A stretch of 41,928 bases of DNA. Source: Sphingomonas sp. (GTDB lineage: Bacteria > Pseudomonadota > Alphaproteobacteria > Sphingomonadales > Sphingomonadaceae). This document shows positions 24,684 to 33,767 of this stretch, in pieces (within the stretch, counting starts at the first letter, position 1; each line of letters opens with the position of its first letter). Location of the stretch: contig NZ_JACDDV010000012.1 in NCBI RefSeq assembly GCF_013816785.1, positions 626-42,553 on the forward strand. Direction: 5' to 3'. The notes under the pieces are model-generated. The model ran no database searches. It had not been told where the DNA came from and saw only the letters and a program-made list of their open reading frames with translations. The translations under genes and the position numbers were made by a program.

Positions 24684-25903
24684 GTTACTCGCGCGCGGGC
24701 CTTGAACCGCGGGACGTCCCACAGCTTTCGATCGAGCACCTCGCTCAGCGCGTCGGCGGCGCGCCACGCGTCGTCGAAGCCGTTGTAAAGCGGCGCGAAG
24801 CCGAAGCGGATCAGGTCGGGTGCGCGAAAGTCGCCGATCACGCCGCGCTCGATCAACGCTTGCATTACGGCATAGGCGTCGGCGTGGGCGAACACGACAT
24901 GACTGCCGCGCTTCGCCGCATCGCGCGGGCTGGCAAGCGCAAGGGCGGGGCAGCGCCCCTCGACACAACCAATGAAATAGTCGGTCAGCGCGCGTGCCTT
25001 GGCCTCGATCGCCGCCATCTTCACGCCGGCAAAGCTGTCGAGCCCGGCGTCGAGCGCGGTCATAGCCAGGATCGAGGGGGTTCCGGTCTGGAAGCGGGCA
25101 ATGCCGGGGCGCGGCGCATAGGCCCGGTCGAACGCGAACGGGTCGGCATGGCCCATCCAGCCCGACAGCGGGTTGTCGAGCTGATCCTGCAGCGCGCGGG
25201 CGATGAACAGCCAGGCCGGCGCACCGGGTCCGCCGTTCAGATATTTATATCCGCACCCGACCGCCATGTCGGCGGCCGATCCGGCCAGGTCGATCTCGAT
25301 CGCCCCGGCGCTGTGCGACAGGTCCCATAACGTCAGCGCCCCCGCCCGATGCGCGGCCGCGGTGCGCGCAGCCAAGTCGTGGCGACGGCCGCTGCGATAA
25401 TCGACCTGGGTGAGCGTCAGCACCGCCACTTGGTCGTCGAGTGCCTGGTCGATGGTGTCGGCCGGTACGGTGCGCAGTGTTACGCCAGGCAGCATTCGTG
25501 CCAGGCCCTGTGCGATATAGAGGTCGGCCGGGAAGTTGCCTTGGTCGGACAGGATCACCGTTCGCCCCGGCCGCGCCGCGAGCGCCGCCGCGAGCAGCTT
25601 GAACAAATTGACCGAGGTCGAATCCGCGATGAGCATCTCGTCCGCGCCGGCTCCGACGATTGGCGCCAGCTTGGCCGCGATCCGGCTCGGCGCGTCGATC
25701 CAGTGATGCTTGTTCCAGCTGACGATGAGGTCGTCGCCCCACTCGCGCTCGACGACGCCAGCAATGCGTCCGGCTGTCGAGAGCGGCAGCGCGCCAAGTG
25801 AATTGCCGTCGAGATAGATTTTACCCTCGGGTAATCGGAATCGCTGGCGCGTTTCCCTCAGCGGATCGGCGGCGTCGAGCGCGCGGGCTTCGTCGAGGGT
25901 CAC
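24680..25903 (-). CDS. kynU: Kynureninase
   Basis: PLP-dependent hydrolase cleaving kynurenine to anthranilate and alanine (or 3-hydroxykynurenine to 3-hydroxyanthranilate). The 407-aa protein shows [25 protein letters not shown] and the PLP lysine Lys220 in [18 protein letters not shown]. The family segment [18 protein letters not shown] follows. The start is GTG at 25903, whose GTGA overlaps the dcd stop by 4 nt; the longer frame to 26119 runs inside dcd and is rejected. No other kynurenine-pathway gene is in the window. Confidence 0.93.
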   Translation of the reverse strand: MTLDEARALDAADPLRETRQRFRLPEGKIYLDGNSLGALPLSTAGRIAGVVEREWGDDLIVSWNKHHWIDAPSRIAAKLAPIVGAGADEMLIADSTSVNLFKLLAAALAARPGRTVILSDQGNFPADLYIAQGLARMLPGVTLRTVPADTIDQALDDQVAVLTLTQVDYRSGRRHDLAARTAAAHRAGALTLWDLSHSAGAIEIDLAGSAADMAVGCGYKYLNGGPGAPAWLFIARALQDQLDNPLSGWMGHADPFAFDRAYAPRPGIARFQTGTPSILAMTALDAGLDSFAGVKMAAIEAKARALTDYFIGCVEGRCPALALASPRDAAKRGSHVVFAHADAYAVMQALIERGVIGDFRAPDLIRFGFAPLYNGFDDAWRAADALSEVLDRKLWDVPRFKARARVT

Positions 25904-26454
25904 AACTTCGGCAAAGTCACGCCGCGCTGGCCCATATATTTGCCGGCGCGGTCCTTGTAGCTCGTCTCGCAGCGCTCGTTGCCCTTGAGGAACAGGAACT
26001 GGCAGGCGCCTTCGTTGGCGTAGATTTTGGCCGGTAACGGCGTGGTGTTGGAAAATTCGAGGGTGACGTGCCCCTCCCAGCCGGGCTCCAAGGGTGTCAC
26101 GTTGACGATAATCCCGCATCGCGCATAGGTCGATTTGCCCAGGCAGATCACAAGCACATCCTCGGGCACCCGGAAATATTCGACCGTCCGGGCCAGCGCG
26201 AAGCTGTTGGGCGGGATGATGCAGACGTCGGTCTTCCTGTCGACGAAGCTGTTGGCGGCGAAGTTTTTCGGGTCGACCACCGCCGAATCGACGTTGGTGA
26301 AAATCTTAAAATCGTCGGCGACGCGGGCGTCGTAGCCATAGGACGACAGGCCATAGCTGATGCACCCGTCGCGCCGCTGCGCCTCGACGAACGGCTCGAT
26401 CATCTGGCGGTTGGTGGCCTGTTCGCGAATCCAGCGATCGGATAAAATGCTCAT
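25900..26454 (-). CDS. dcd: dCTP deaminase
   Basis: Deaminates dCTP to dUTP, supplying dTMP synthesis. The 184-aa trimeric-enzyme sequence includes the conserved [20 protein letters not shown] (Ser108 and Arg112) and [10 protein letters not shown], with the probable catalytic Glu133. The C-terminal [19 protein letters not shown] is typical of Dcd. Translational coupling to kynU through the GTGA overlap is visible. Confidence 0.95.
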   Translation of the reverse strand: MSILSDRWIREQATNRQMIEPFVEAQRRDGCISYGLSSYGYDARVADDFKIFTNVDSAVVDPKNFAANSFVDRKTDVCIIPPNSFALARTVEYFRVPEDVLVICLGKSTYARCGIIVNVTPLEPGWEGHVTLEFSNTTPLPAKIYANEGACQFLFLKGNERCETSYKDRAGKYMGQRGVTLPKL

Positions 26455-26543
26455 GGGGTGTTGCTAGCGGGGGAAGGACGGGGTGAGCAATCGGCGCGAT
26501 GGGGTGGGACGGCACATTATTGGATTGAGGCCAGGTCCCAAGC

Positions 26544-27032
26544 TCAACGTTTGCCGATTTCATCGAGAAGCCGGTCGATCCGTTGGAGGAGGTCCGCTCG
26601 CGCCGCGGGATAATCGGCGTTCATCGATCCAAGATCCGACCAATCGCGACTCTTGCCCAACGCAGCAACCGCAGGCGCCTTGTCAAACAGAATGACGATG
26701 TCCACCGCAGCCGCGTCCCTAATCGCGAACTGGCGAAGCGGATCGGCGGCGGAATTGATTCCGTCCGCCTTCAGTGCCGCGGCCAGGGCTGGGGAAACAT
26801 GCGCTTCGGGCGTCAGGCCGCGCGATTCGACGGTCAGGGGCATATGGCGCTCTGCCGCGCGGCGGCGAAGCCATTCACGCGCAACCGCGCTCTTCACCGA
26901 ACCAAATTGACAGACAAACAGAAGGCGCGCCGGCGCGGCGTGGCTTCGACCGGTCGCGCAAGACACGGCGAACGCGCCCGCTCCCACCAGGAACAAGCGG
27001 CGCGAAAGGGGTATCCGCATGATCGCGTCCAT
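26544..27032 (-). CDS. Exported LMW-phosphatase/ArsC-like protein with altered P-loop
   Basis: A 162-aa protein with a twin-arginine-like signal (SRRLFLVGAGAFAVSCATG) and a possible lipobox Cys, so probably periplasmic. The mature part starts ARLLFVCQFGSVKSAVAREW, which aligns with the Cx5R loop of low-molecular-weight protein tyrosine phosphatases and thioredoxin-type arsenate reductases (VCTGNSCRS). Here Lys stands where the catalytic Arg is expected. SRGLTPEAHVSPALAAALKADG and VDIVILFDK fit the same fold. Two starts are possible, ATG at 27032 and ATG at 27020; the second gives the neater signal peptide. Function is unknown. It is divergent from dnaB. Confidence 0.65.
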   Translation of the reverse strand: MDAIMRIPLSRRLFLVGAGAFAVSCATGRSHAAPARLLFVCQFGSVKSAVAREWLRRRAAERHMPLTVESRGLTPEAHVSPALAAALKADGINSAADPLRQFAIRDAAAVDIVILFDKAPAVAALGKSRDWSDLGSMNADYPAARADLLQRIDRLLDEIGKR

Positions 27033-27105
27033 CGATTCTGACCTATCAGTCTTCGAATCGGTTTACCAGCTGTCGGCTGTGCCAAACCAGATACCAAACT
27101 CGCGC

Positions 27106-27127
27106 TTGTCCACCGGCTTTTTCCACA
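27106..27127 (+). promoter_or_regulatory. Candidate DnaA-box pair upstream of dnaB
   Basis: TTTTCCACA (27119-27127) differs from the DnaA consensus TTATNCACA at one position, and TTGTCCACC (27106-27114) differs at two. They lie 67-88 nt before the dnaB start, where DnaA control would make sense. Weak, by-eye call. Confidence 0.3.
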
Positions 27128-27193
27128 GGTCGGTCCACGAAAATCGTAGCGTGCCCGCTTCATCGTTTCGCGCGATGGGCGTAGGATGCGCGC

Positions 27194-28708
27194 ATGGCCG
27201 AGATTATCCGCATCACCGAATCCGCCGAGCCGCCCGCGAGCGCAGCGCTGCCCCAGAATATCGAAGCGGAGGCGGCGCTGCTCGGCGCGTTGATGATCGA
27301 CAACCGGCTGGTCGAGGACGTTCAGCTGCGCCTCAAGCCGCACCATTTCTTCGAGCCGTTGCATGGGCGGATCTACGAAGGCATCCTTCGGATGACCGAC
27401 AAGAATATGGTCGCCAATCCTGTCACGCTGCGGCCGATTTTCGACGCCGACGAGGCGATGAAGGAGGTCGGCGGACCGTCCTATCTCGCCCAGCTGACCG
27501 GTTCGGGCGCGGCGATCATCGGCGCGCGCGACTTCGCCGCGCAGATTTACGACCTGGCCTTGCTCCGTGCCCTGATCGGGGTCGGCCGCGACCTGGTCGA
27601 AAGCGCATTGGACACGTCAGAGGAGGTCGCCCCGCTCGCCCAGATCGAGCGTGCCGAGAGCGAACTTTACCGTGTGGCCGAAGAAGGGGGCAGCGAAAGC
27701 AAGGTCAAGAGCTTCGGCGAAGCCAGCCAACTGGCAATCAAACAGGCCGAGAAGGCGCTCAACAGCGGCGGGCATTTGTCGGGCGTCACCACCGGGCTCG
27801 ACGGGATCAATGCCAAGATCGGCGGCCTCCACAAGAGCGACCTCACCATCCTCGCCGGGCGCCCGGGCATGGGTAAGACCGCGCTTGCGACCAACATGGC
27901 GTTCGCCTGCGCCCAGCGGTTCATTCGCGAGCAGGAGGAGGGGGTCGACCCGGCCAAGGGCGCGGGCGCCGCGGTCGCCTTTTTCAGCCTCGAAATGTCG
28001 GCCGATCAGCTGGCGACGCGTATCCTCGCCGAGCAATCGGGCATCAGCTCGGAAAACCTCCGCATGGGCAAGATCAGCCAGCAGGAATTTCGCAGCCTCG
28101 CCCGCGCCGCCGGCGAGCTGTCGACGCTGCCCTTGTACATCGACGATACCCCCGGCTTGACCATCGCCTCGCTCCGCGCCCGCGCGCGGCGGCTCAAGCG
28201 GCAGAAGGGGATCGGCATGGTGGTGGTCGATTATCTCCAGCTGCTCCAGGGAACCGGCAAAAGCAGCAACGACAACCGCGTTCAGGAAATTTCCGAGATC
28301 AGCCGCGGTTTGAAGCAACTCGCCAAGGAACTCGACGTGCCAGTGCTGGCGCTGTCGCAATTGAGCCGTGCAGTCGAGCAGCGCGAAGACAAGAAACCGA
28401 TGCTGTCGGACCTGCGCGAATCGGGCTCGATTGAGCAGGACGCCGACATCGTGCTGTTCGTCTATCGTGAGGATTATTATGTCGCCGCGAAGGAGCCCAA
28501 GTTTCCTAAAGAGGACTCCGACGCCAAAGTTCGTCAAGACTACGAAGATTGGCGACGAGAAATGGACAGCGTCTATGGCATGGCCGAACTGATCGTCGCC
28601 AAGCAGCGCCACGGCGCCACCGGCAAGGTCAAGATGCGCTTCGACAGCCGCGTGACTAAGTTCAGCGACCCGGTGGACGAGGGGTATATCCCGGAGATGC
28701 GGGGGTAA
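27194..28708 (+). CDS. dnaB: Replicative DNA helicase DnaB
   Basis: Hexameric 5'-3' helicase of 504 aa that unwinds DNA at the fork. The N-terminal DnaB domain (PQNIEAEAALLGALMIDNR) is followed by a linker and the RecA-like domain with Walker A GRPGMGKT (222-229), Walker B MVVVDYLQLLQG, and ALSQLSRAVEQREDKKPML with SDLRESGSIEQDADIVLF. No intein interrupts it. A divergent promoter region of 161 nt separates it from the exported phosphatase-like gene. Palindromic repeats lie downstream. Confidence 0.97.
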   Translation: MAEIIRITESAEPPASAALPQNIEAEAALLGALMIDNRLVEDVQLRLKPHHFFEPLHGRIYEGILRMTDKNMVANPVTLRPIFDADEAMKEVGGPSYLAQLTGSGAAIIGARDFAAQIYDLALLRALIGVGRDLVESALDTSEEVAPLAQIERAESELYRVAEEGGSESKVKSFGEASQLAIKQAEKALNSGGHLSGVTTGLDGINAKIGGLHKSDLTILAGRPGMGKTALATNMAFACAQRFIREQEEGVDPAKGAGAAVAFFSLEMSADQLATRILAEQSGISSENLRMGKISQQEFRSLARAAGELSTLPLYIDDTPGLTIASLRARARRLKRQKGIGMVVVDYLQLLQGTGKSSNDNRVQEISEISRGLKQLAKELDVPVLALSQLSRAVEQREDKKPMLSDLRESGSIEQDADIVLFVYREDYYVAAKEPKFPKEDSDAKVRQDYEDWRREMDSVYGMAELIVAKQRHGATGKVKMRFDSRVTKFSDPVDEGYIPEMRG

Positions 28709-28809
28709 GCCAAAGCCGCCGAGCGTAACGAACGCGCAGCGAAGCGAGCGAGCGTTACTCGAAGAGACGGCGAAGGCCGGCCGACGACCGGCAAGGCCGT
28801 GTCGATCGA

Positions 28810-28832
28810 CGTCACGGATTTACTCCGTGACG
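28810..28832. repeat. Palindromic repeat downstream of dnaB
   Basis: CGTCACGGA and TCCGTGACG form a perfect 9-bp stem with a 5-nt loop in the 226-nt gap between convergent dnaB and the astD-like gene. It may help end transcription from either side, but no T-tract is present. Confidence 0.7.
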
Positions 28833-28873
28833 GCCCGCGCATTCCCGCTTCGATCATATCGCGCTAGCTTAGG

Positions 28874-28891
28874 TTCCCGCTTTCGCGGGAA
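28874..28891. repeat. REP-like palindrome between dnaB and astD-like gene
   Basis: TTCCCGC and GCGGGAA form a 7-bp stem with loop TTTC, of a type common as dispersed palindromes in sphingomonads. A half copy (ATTCCCGCTT, 28840-28849) lies just upstream, so the spacer holds a small cluster of degenerate palindromes. Confidence 0.65.
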
Positions 28892-28934
28892 TGAAGAGCG
28901 TGAGAACGTCCACTTTTTCATCCTTAGCGGCCCC

Positions 28935-30365
28935 TCAATCCTTCCCCGGCACATAAGCCTCCCGCAACCCCTCGGTGATCCCGCCGCGCGTCACCTCCGC
29001 CTCAACGCTGGTCACCGGGTAGGCACAGTAATCGGCGGCGTAGTAGGCGCTGGGGCGGTGGTTGCCGCTCATGCCGACTCCGCCGAACGGGGCGGCCGAG
29101 GGGGCGCCGTTAGTGGGCCGGTTCCAGTTGATCACGCCCGAACGAATGTTGGCCCAGAAGCGGTCGTAGAGCGCCGGATCCTTGGACAATAGGCTGGCCG
29201 CCAAGCCGAAACGCGTGTTGTTGGCCTCGTCGATCGCCGCGTCGAAATCCTTGACCCGGATCAGTTGCAGCACCGGCCCGAACAATTCCTCGTCGAGGCG
29301 GTTCTTGGCGTCGGTCATGTCGATCAGCGCCGGGGTCAGGTAGGGCCGCTCTTCATGCGGGCGGTCCAGTCGGCGGATAGGCTTTCCACCTTTCATCATC
29401 AGGCCGAGGAAGCGGTCTTGGAGGATGTCGGCGGTGATAAGGTCGATGACCGGGCCCATGAACGGTTGGGGATCGGCATGGGGATGGTCGACGATGATCC
29501 GGTCGATCAGCTTGACGATTTCGTCGATCAGGGGCTGGTGCGCGCCATCCTCGACGATCAGGCGGCGCGCCGCGGTGCAGCGCTGCCCCGCCGACAGGTA
29601 AGCCGACTGGACGATGATCGCCGCCGCGGCGGGCAGGTCGGCGACATCCCACGCGACGATCGGGCTGTTGCCGCCAAGCTCGAGCGCGAGGATTTTCTGC
29701 GGCGTCTCGGCGAACTGCCGGGCGAGTGAGGCACCGGCACCTACCGACCCAGTGAACAGAAGCCCGTCGATCCCGGGTTCGGCGGCGAGCGCTTTGCCCT
29801 CGGTGATGCCGCCGATGAGCAGGCGGATCACGCCCTTGGGCACGCCCGCTTCGTGGAAGCAATCGACCAGGAAAGCGCCGGTCGCGGGAGTCTTTTCGGA
29901 CGGTTTGAACACCACCGCATTGCCGGCGACCAGCGCCGGGACGATGTGGCCGTTGGGAAGGTGGGCCGGGAAATTATAGGGGCCGAGCACCGCCAGCACG
30001 CCGTGCGGTTTGTGCCGGACCGCGACCTTGTTGCCCATCGCCGCCTCCAGCTTGCGCGTCGGCGTTCGCTCGGAATAGGCGTTGATCGAAATGTCGACCT
30101 TGGCGATGGCCGAGGCGACTTCGGTCTTCGCTTCCCAATAGGGTTTGCCGGTTTCGCGCGCGATCAGGTCGGCGAACTCGGGCTCCCTCGCCCGCACGAC
30201 GTTGGCGAAGCGGCGCAGCGCTTCCATCCGGTAGGTGACCGAATGGGCCGCCCACTCGGGCCAGGCGGCGCGCGCCGCAGCAACTTCGGACGCCGCATCG
30301 CCGACCGGGCCTGACCAGAGTTCCACGCCGGTTGCCGGCTCGGTCGAAACGATCAACTCGTTCAT
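28935..30365 (-). CDS. astD: Succinylglutamate-semialdehyde dehydrogenase-like ALDH
   Basis: NAD-dependent aldehyde dehydrogenase of 476 aa. Catalytic residues are Glu229 in LALELGGNSP and Cys263 in SAGQRCTAARRL. GVLAVLGPYNFPAHLPNGHI, FTGSVGAG and WNRPTNGAPSAAPFGG are characteristic of AstD, which oxidises N-succinylglutamate semialdehyde in arginine catabolism. None of the other ast genes is in the window, so the physiological role is less certain than the family. It starts 45 nt after the selO stop on the same strand. Confidence 0.85.
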   Translation of the reverse strand: MNELIVSTEPATGVELWSGPVGDAASEVAAARAAWPEWAAHSVTYRMEALRRFANVVRAREPEFADLIARETGKPYWEAKTEVASAIAKVDISINAYSERTPTRKLEAAMGNKVAVRHKPHGVLAVLGPYNFPAHLPNGHIVPALVAGNAVVFKPSEKTPATGAFLVDCFHEAGVPKGVIRLLIGGITEGKALAAEPGIDGLLFTGSVGAGASLARQFAETPQKILALELGGNSPIVAWDVADLPAAAAIIVQSAYLSAGQRCTAARRLIVEDGAHQPLIDEIVKLIDRIIVDHPHADPQPFMGPVIDLITADILQDRFLGLMMKGGKPIRRLDRPHEERPYLTPALIDMTDAKNRLDEELFGPVLQLIRVKDFDAAIDEANNTRFGLAASLLSKDPALYDRFWANIRSGVINWNRPTNGAPSAAPFGGVGMSGNHRPSAYYAADYCAYPVTSVEAEVTRGGITEGLREAYVPGKD

Positions 30366-30410
30366 CTACACTCCCCGCCCGGCGGGCGTTCCCACGGCGC
30401 TGCGCACGGG

Positions 30411-31778
30411 TCAAGCATCGGATGTCATGGCGTCGGCCATTCGTCGGATCGCGGCGATCTTGGCTTCGAATGGCGCCCAGTCGTCATGGTCGGCAATCGC
30501 CGTCCAGATCGCCTCTACCTCGTCGATCAGCATCGAACAGGGCGCCGGGTCGGACCAATAGGGGGGGGGCGGTGGCCGCCCCCGCTCGGCGAACAGAATG
30601 AAAAGATCCTCGAAGGACGGGTCTGAATATTGCTCGGCCCGTGGCAGGCGCCCGCCGCGCCAGTCGAAGAACAAGCGGTCGAGCCCGACCTTGCGCGATC
30701 GCAGCGCCTTGAGAACGGCCGGGAGCAAACCCGGCTCGGCCTCGACGCCGAGCCGCCGCGCGAACCGCTCGCCCAGCGCCGCCTCAAACCGCGCGGGCCA
30801 TTGCGCCAGCACGTCCGACAATGCGGGAGCGTCCGCCACCAGCGCCAGGCAGCCGGCCAGTTGCGCCATGTTCCACTGGATCGCCTCGGGCTGGCGGCCG
30901 AAGGAGTAGAGGCCATATTCGTCGAAATAAGCGGCGGTGAAGCCCTCGTCCCAGTCGGGCGCAAACCGCCATGGGCCATAGTCGAAGCTCTCGCCGGTAA
31001 TGGCGATATTGTCGCTGTTGAGCACGCCATGGACGAACCCTGCGGCGATGTACGACGCGGCGAGGGTCGCGGTCGCGGTGCAGACCAGGTCGAACAGGCG
31101 GAGCGGATCGTCGCCCGGCTCCTCATATAATTGACCAAGGCAGTAAGCAGTCAGCCGCTTCAACTCCTCTGTATCATTGAAAAACGCCAGCCGTTGAAAC
31201 GTGCCGATGCGGATATGGCCGTGACTGAGCCGGGTCAGCACCGCCGAACGGGTCGGGGAGGGCTCATCGCCGCGGAGGAGTGCCTCGCCGGTCTCGAATA
31301 GCGCGAAGCTCTTCGACGTGTTAACCCCCAACGCCTCGAGCATCTCGGTCGCTAAAACCTCTCGCACCCCGCCTTTGAGGGTAAGGCGGCCATCACCTCG
31401 CCGGCTCCACGGCGTCTGCCCGCTGCCCTTGGTGCCGAGGTCGAGCAGGCGGCCGCTTCGCCCGTGCAGCGTATCGGAAACCTCACGCAGCTGGGCGAAC
31501 AGGAAGCCGCGCCCGTCGCCGAGATCGGGGTTGTAGTGACGGAACTGATGGCCGTGATAGCGCAGCGCAAGCGCCTGCGGCAGATTGTCGGGCAGCGGTT
31601 CGAACCGGGCGAAGTGCGCCTCCCAATCCAGGTGGGTCAGACCAATCCGCTCGGCCCATCGGCGATTGAGAAATCGCGGGATCGCTTGCGGGAACCGGGC
31701 CGGCGCCACCACGTCGTAAAACGCATCGCCAAGGCCCAGAATCGCGGGGTCGGCACGATAAGGTTGCGGCGCGGCCAT
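30411..31778 (-). CDS. selO: Protein adenylyltransferase SelO (YdiU/UPF0061)
   Basis: SelO pseudokinases transfer AMP from ATP to protein hydroxyl groups. The 455-aa sequence shows YHGHQFRHYNPDLGDGRG, LLDLGTKGSGQTPWSRRGDG, the ATP/metal segment FVHGVLNSDNIAI (Asp256, Asn257) and DYGPWRF (Asp266). It is at the short end of the family, and no C-terminal selenocysteine/cysteine-type motif is seen. A run of nine G on the plus strand at about 30561-30569 encodes part of a Pro-rich loop, and the frame is intact across it. It is divergent from the alpha/beta hydrolase. Confidence 0.93.
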   Translation of the reverse strand: MAAPQPYRADPAILGLGDAFYDVVAPARFPQAIPRFLNRRWAERIGLTHLDWEAHFARFEPLPDNLPQALALRYHGHQFRHYNPDLGDGRGFLFAQLREVSDTLHGRSGRLLDLGTKGSGQTPWSRRGDGRLTLKGGVREVLATEMLEALGVNTSKSFALFETGEALLRGDEPSPTRSAVLTRLSHGHIRIGTFQRLAFFNDTEELKRLTAYCLGQLYEEPGDDPLRLFDLVCTATATLAASYIAAGFVHGVLNSDNIAITGESFDYGPWRFAPDWDEGFTAAYFDEYGLYSFGRQPEAIQWNMAQLAGCLALVADAPALSDVLAQWPARFEAALGERFARRLGVEAEPGLLPAVLKALRSRKVGLDRLFFDWRGGRLPRAEQYSDPSFEDLFILFAERGRPPPPPYWSDPAPCSMLIDEVEAIWTAIADHDDWAPFEAKIAAIRRMADAMTSDA

Positions 31779-31819
31779 CGGCCCGCGATAGGGGAGGTGA
31801 CCTATGGGGGAAAGCGCCG

Positions 31820-32689
31820 ATGGCGAAATGGACCGACCGCAGCTTCAACAGCGCCGATGGGCTGCGGCTCCATTATCGCGACTATGACGGACCGCACGAA
31901 CGTCCGCCGATCCTCTGCCTGCCCGGTCTCACCCGAAATTCCCGCGATTTCGAGCCGGTCGCCGATCGCTTTGCCGGCGAATGGCGAATTCTGTCGCTCG
32001 ACTTTCGCGGGCGCGGATTGAGTGAGCATGATCCCGACCCCACCCGCTACATGCCGATCGTCTACGCCGCCGACGTCATGAAGATGCTCGACCAGCTAGG
32101 CATCGCCGATGCGGTATTCCTCGGAACGTCGCTGGGGGGACTCGTGACCATGATCGTTGCCCGGTCGGATAATGAGCGGATCGCCGGCGCCCTGCTCAAT
32201 GACATCGGGCCGGAGCTCGATCCGGCCGGCGTTGCCTGGATCGGATCCTACGTCGGACAGGAAGTCATCTATGCCGACTGGGCCGAAGCCGCGGCCCGAC
32301 TGGCGGCCCGCAGCGCCGCGAAGTTCCCGCGCTGGGCTGCGGCGGACTGGGAACGCTTCACCCGCCGCGTCGCGCGCGAGCGGCCGGATGGCTCGGTAGG
32401 TTTCGACTATGACATGGCGATCGCCGACAATTTTCGCGTGGCGGCCGAGGCTCCGCCGGTCGACATGTGGTCCTATTACCGGTCGCTCGATGGGCGGCCG
32501 GTGACCGTGCTTCGGGGCGCACTGAGCGATCTGCTCGATCCGGGCGTAGCGGAGCGGATGGCGCGCGAGGTTTCCGATGCCGAGCTGGTCACCGTCCCCG
32601 ACGTGGGCCATACTCCCAGTCTGGACGAGCCCGAATCGATCGCGGCCATCGAGCGGCTGCTGGACCGGGTGCTCGCACGGCAGGACTAG
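31820..32689 (+). CDS. Alpha/beta hydrolase
   Basis: Alpha/beta-hydrolase fold of 289 aa without a signal peptide. The nucleophile elbow is GTSLGG (Ser104), the oxyanion-side motif is LPGLTRNSRDF, and the catalytic His is in VPDVGHTPSLDEPES near the C-terminus. The substrate is not predictable; esterase, lactonase or haloperoxidase-like relatives are all possible. The gap to the divergent selO is 41 nt, and its stop overlaps the convergent sco stop by 4 nt. Confidence 0.88.
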   Translation: MAKWTDRSFNSADGLRLHYRDYDGPHERPPILCLPGLTRNSRDFEPVADRFAGEWRILSLDFRGRGLSEHDPDPTRYMPIVYAADVMKMLDQLGIADAVFLGTSLGGLVTMIVARSDNERIAGALLNDIGPELDPAGVAWIGSYVGQEVIYADWAEAAARLAARSAAKFPRWAAADWERFTRRVARERPDGSVGFDYDMAIADNFRVAAEAPPVDMWSYYRSLDGRPVTVLRGALSDLLDPGVAERMAREVSDAELVTVPDVGHTPSLDEPESIAAIERLLDRVLARQD

Positions 32690-33276
32690 CCAGCAACCCG
32701 CCGCAATTTGGCAAGCGCGGCGACATCGTCTTCATCGGGCGCGATGGTCGAGACGAATTTGCCGTCGCGGTCCATCACGAACACCGCGGCGGTATGATTG
32801 ACGCCATATTCCCCGCCGGGCTCCGGTACCTTTTGCGAAAAGACACCGAATAGTTGCTTGACCTTTTCGACCTGCGCCTCGCTGCCAGTCAGGGCGATGA
32901 CTTTGTTATCGAAAAGCTCGGCGAAGCGGGCGAGGTCGGCCGGTCGATCGCGCGCGGGATCGACGCTGACGAAGACGATTGCCAGGTCATCGTTGCCCAA
33001 CTGGCGGCGCAACTTGATCAAGCGCGCCAGCGTGGTGGGGCAAACATCGGGACAATGGATGAAGCCGAAGAAGATCGCCGCCGGCTTGCCGGTCAGCCGG
33101 CTGCTGGCGAACGGTTGCCCGTCGCTGTTGACCAGGGTGAACGGTCCGCCGATTGGGCCAAGCTGGGCCTGTTCGGCCTGGCGCATTGGTTGGGCGGGCC
33201 GCAAGACCAGGAACAAGGCCCCCGCCGCAGCGAATGCGACTAGCAGCCACAGTGCCACCCTTGTCTTGCCCAGCAT
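32686..33276 (-). CDS. SCO1/SenC-family copper chaperone
   Basis: Membrane-anchored thioredoxin-fold protein of 196 aa involved in CuA assembly of cytochrome c oxidase. One N-terminal membrane segment (VALWLLVAFAAAGALFLVL) places the domain in the periplasm. Copper ligands are Cys75 and Cys79 in HCPDVCP and His161 in GVNHTAAVFV. Its start overlaps the stop of the PCu(A)C gene by one base (TAATG), so the two copper-delivery proteins are translationally coupled. Confidence 0.94.
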   Translation of the reverse strand: MLGKTRVALWLLVAFAAAGALFLVLRPAQPMRQAEQAQLGPIGGPFTLVNSDGQPFASSRLTGKPAAIFFGFIHCPDVCPTTLARLIKLRRQLGNDDLAIVFVSVDPARDRPADLARFAELFDNKVIALTGSEAQVEKVKQLFGVFSQKVPEPGGEYGVNHTAAVFVMDRDGKFVSTIAPDEDDVAALAKLRRVAG

Positions 33277-33710
33277 TAGCGAGCGCCCGCGACGGCGACC
33301 TTGCCGGATGCGGTCTGATGTCCGCTCCTTTCGAACGTGAAATCGACAAAGAAACGGTCGCCCGGCGAGAGCGGCACGGTCAGCCCGGTCATCATCAAAT
33401 GCGTCCCGCCAGGCGCCAGCACCGCTTTTCCATGCGCTGGAATGTCGAGCGACTTGACCATTTCCATCGACACGATGCCGTTCGTGGTGGTCGAGCGATG
33501 GAGCATCGCGGAAGGCGCTACCGAGGCTTTTGCCGCGAGCAGGCGATCGCCGTCGTCTCCCTTATTGGCGATCGTCATGTAGACGGCGCCGGTCGTCTGG
33601 CCCGGGGCGACAGCGCGCGCCCATACCTCGGTCACCATGACCTCCGGGGCAGCGGGCGAGCCGCATCCCGTTATCATCAGCAACGGCAGGAGATTGGCGA
33701 GGTAGCGCAT
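33276..33710 (-). CDS. Periplasmic copper chaperone PCu(A)C
   Basis: Copper-binding protein of 144 aa that passes Cu(I) to Sco or the CuA centre. It has a lipoprotein-type signal (LLPLLMITGC, Cys16). The family motif Hx10Mx21HxM is complete: His71, Met82, His104, Met106. It forms a two-gene operon with sco. The frame is open to 33746, but the ATG at 33710 gives the proper signal peptide. Two 14-bp direct repeats lie 58-93 nt upstream of the start. Confidence 0.93.
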   Translation of the reverse strand: MRYLANLLPLLMITGCGSPAAPEVMVTEVWARAVAPGQTTGAVYMTIANKGDDGDRLLAAKASVAPSAMLHRSTTTNGIVSMEMVKSLDIPAHGKAVLAPGGTHLMMTGLTVPLSPGDRFFVDFTFERSGHQTASGKVAVAGAR

Positions 33711-33767
33711 GGCCGAGCCAGTAATTGTGTCGACTGAGGAGCGCAATGCCCACGCTCAAGGGCGCGG

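Noticed and set aside
30561-30569. Run of nine G in selO as a phase-variation switch
   Set aside because: The frame is intact and encodes a Pro-rich loop, and there is no evidence of length variation. A sequencing slip is equally possible and untestable here.
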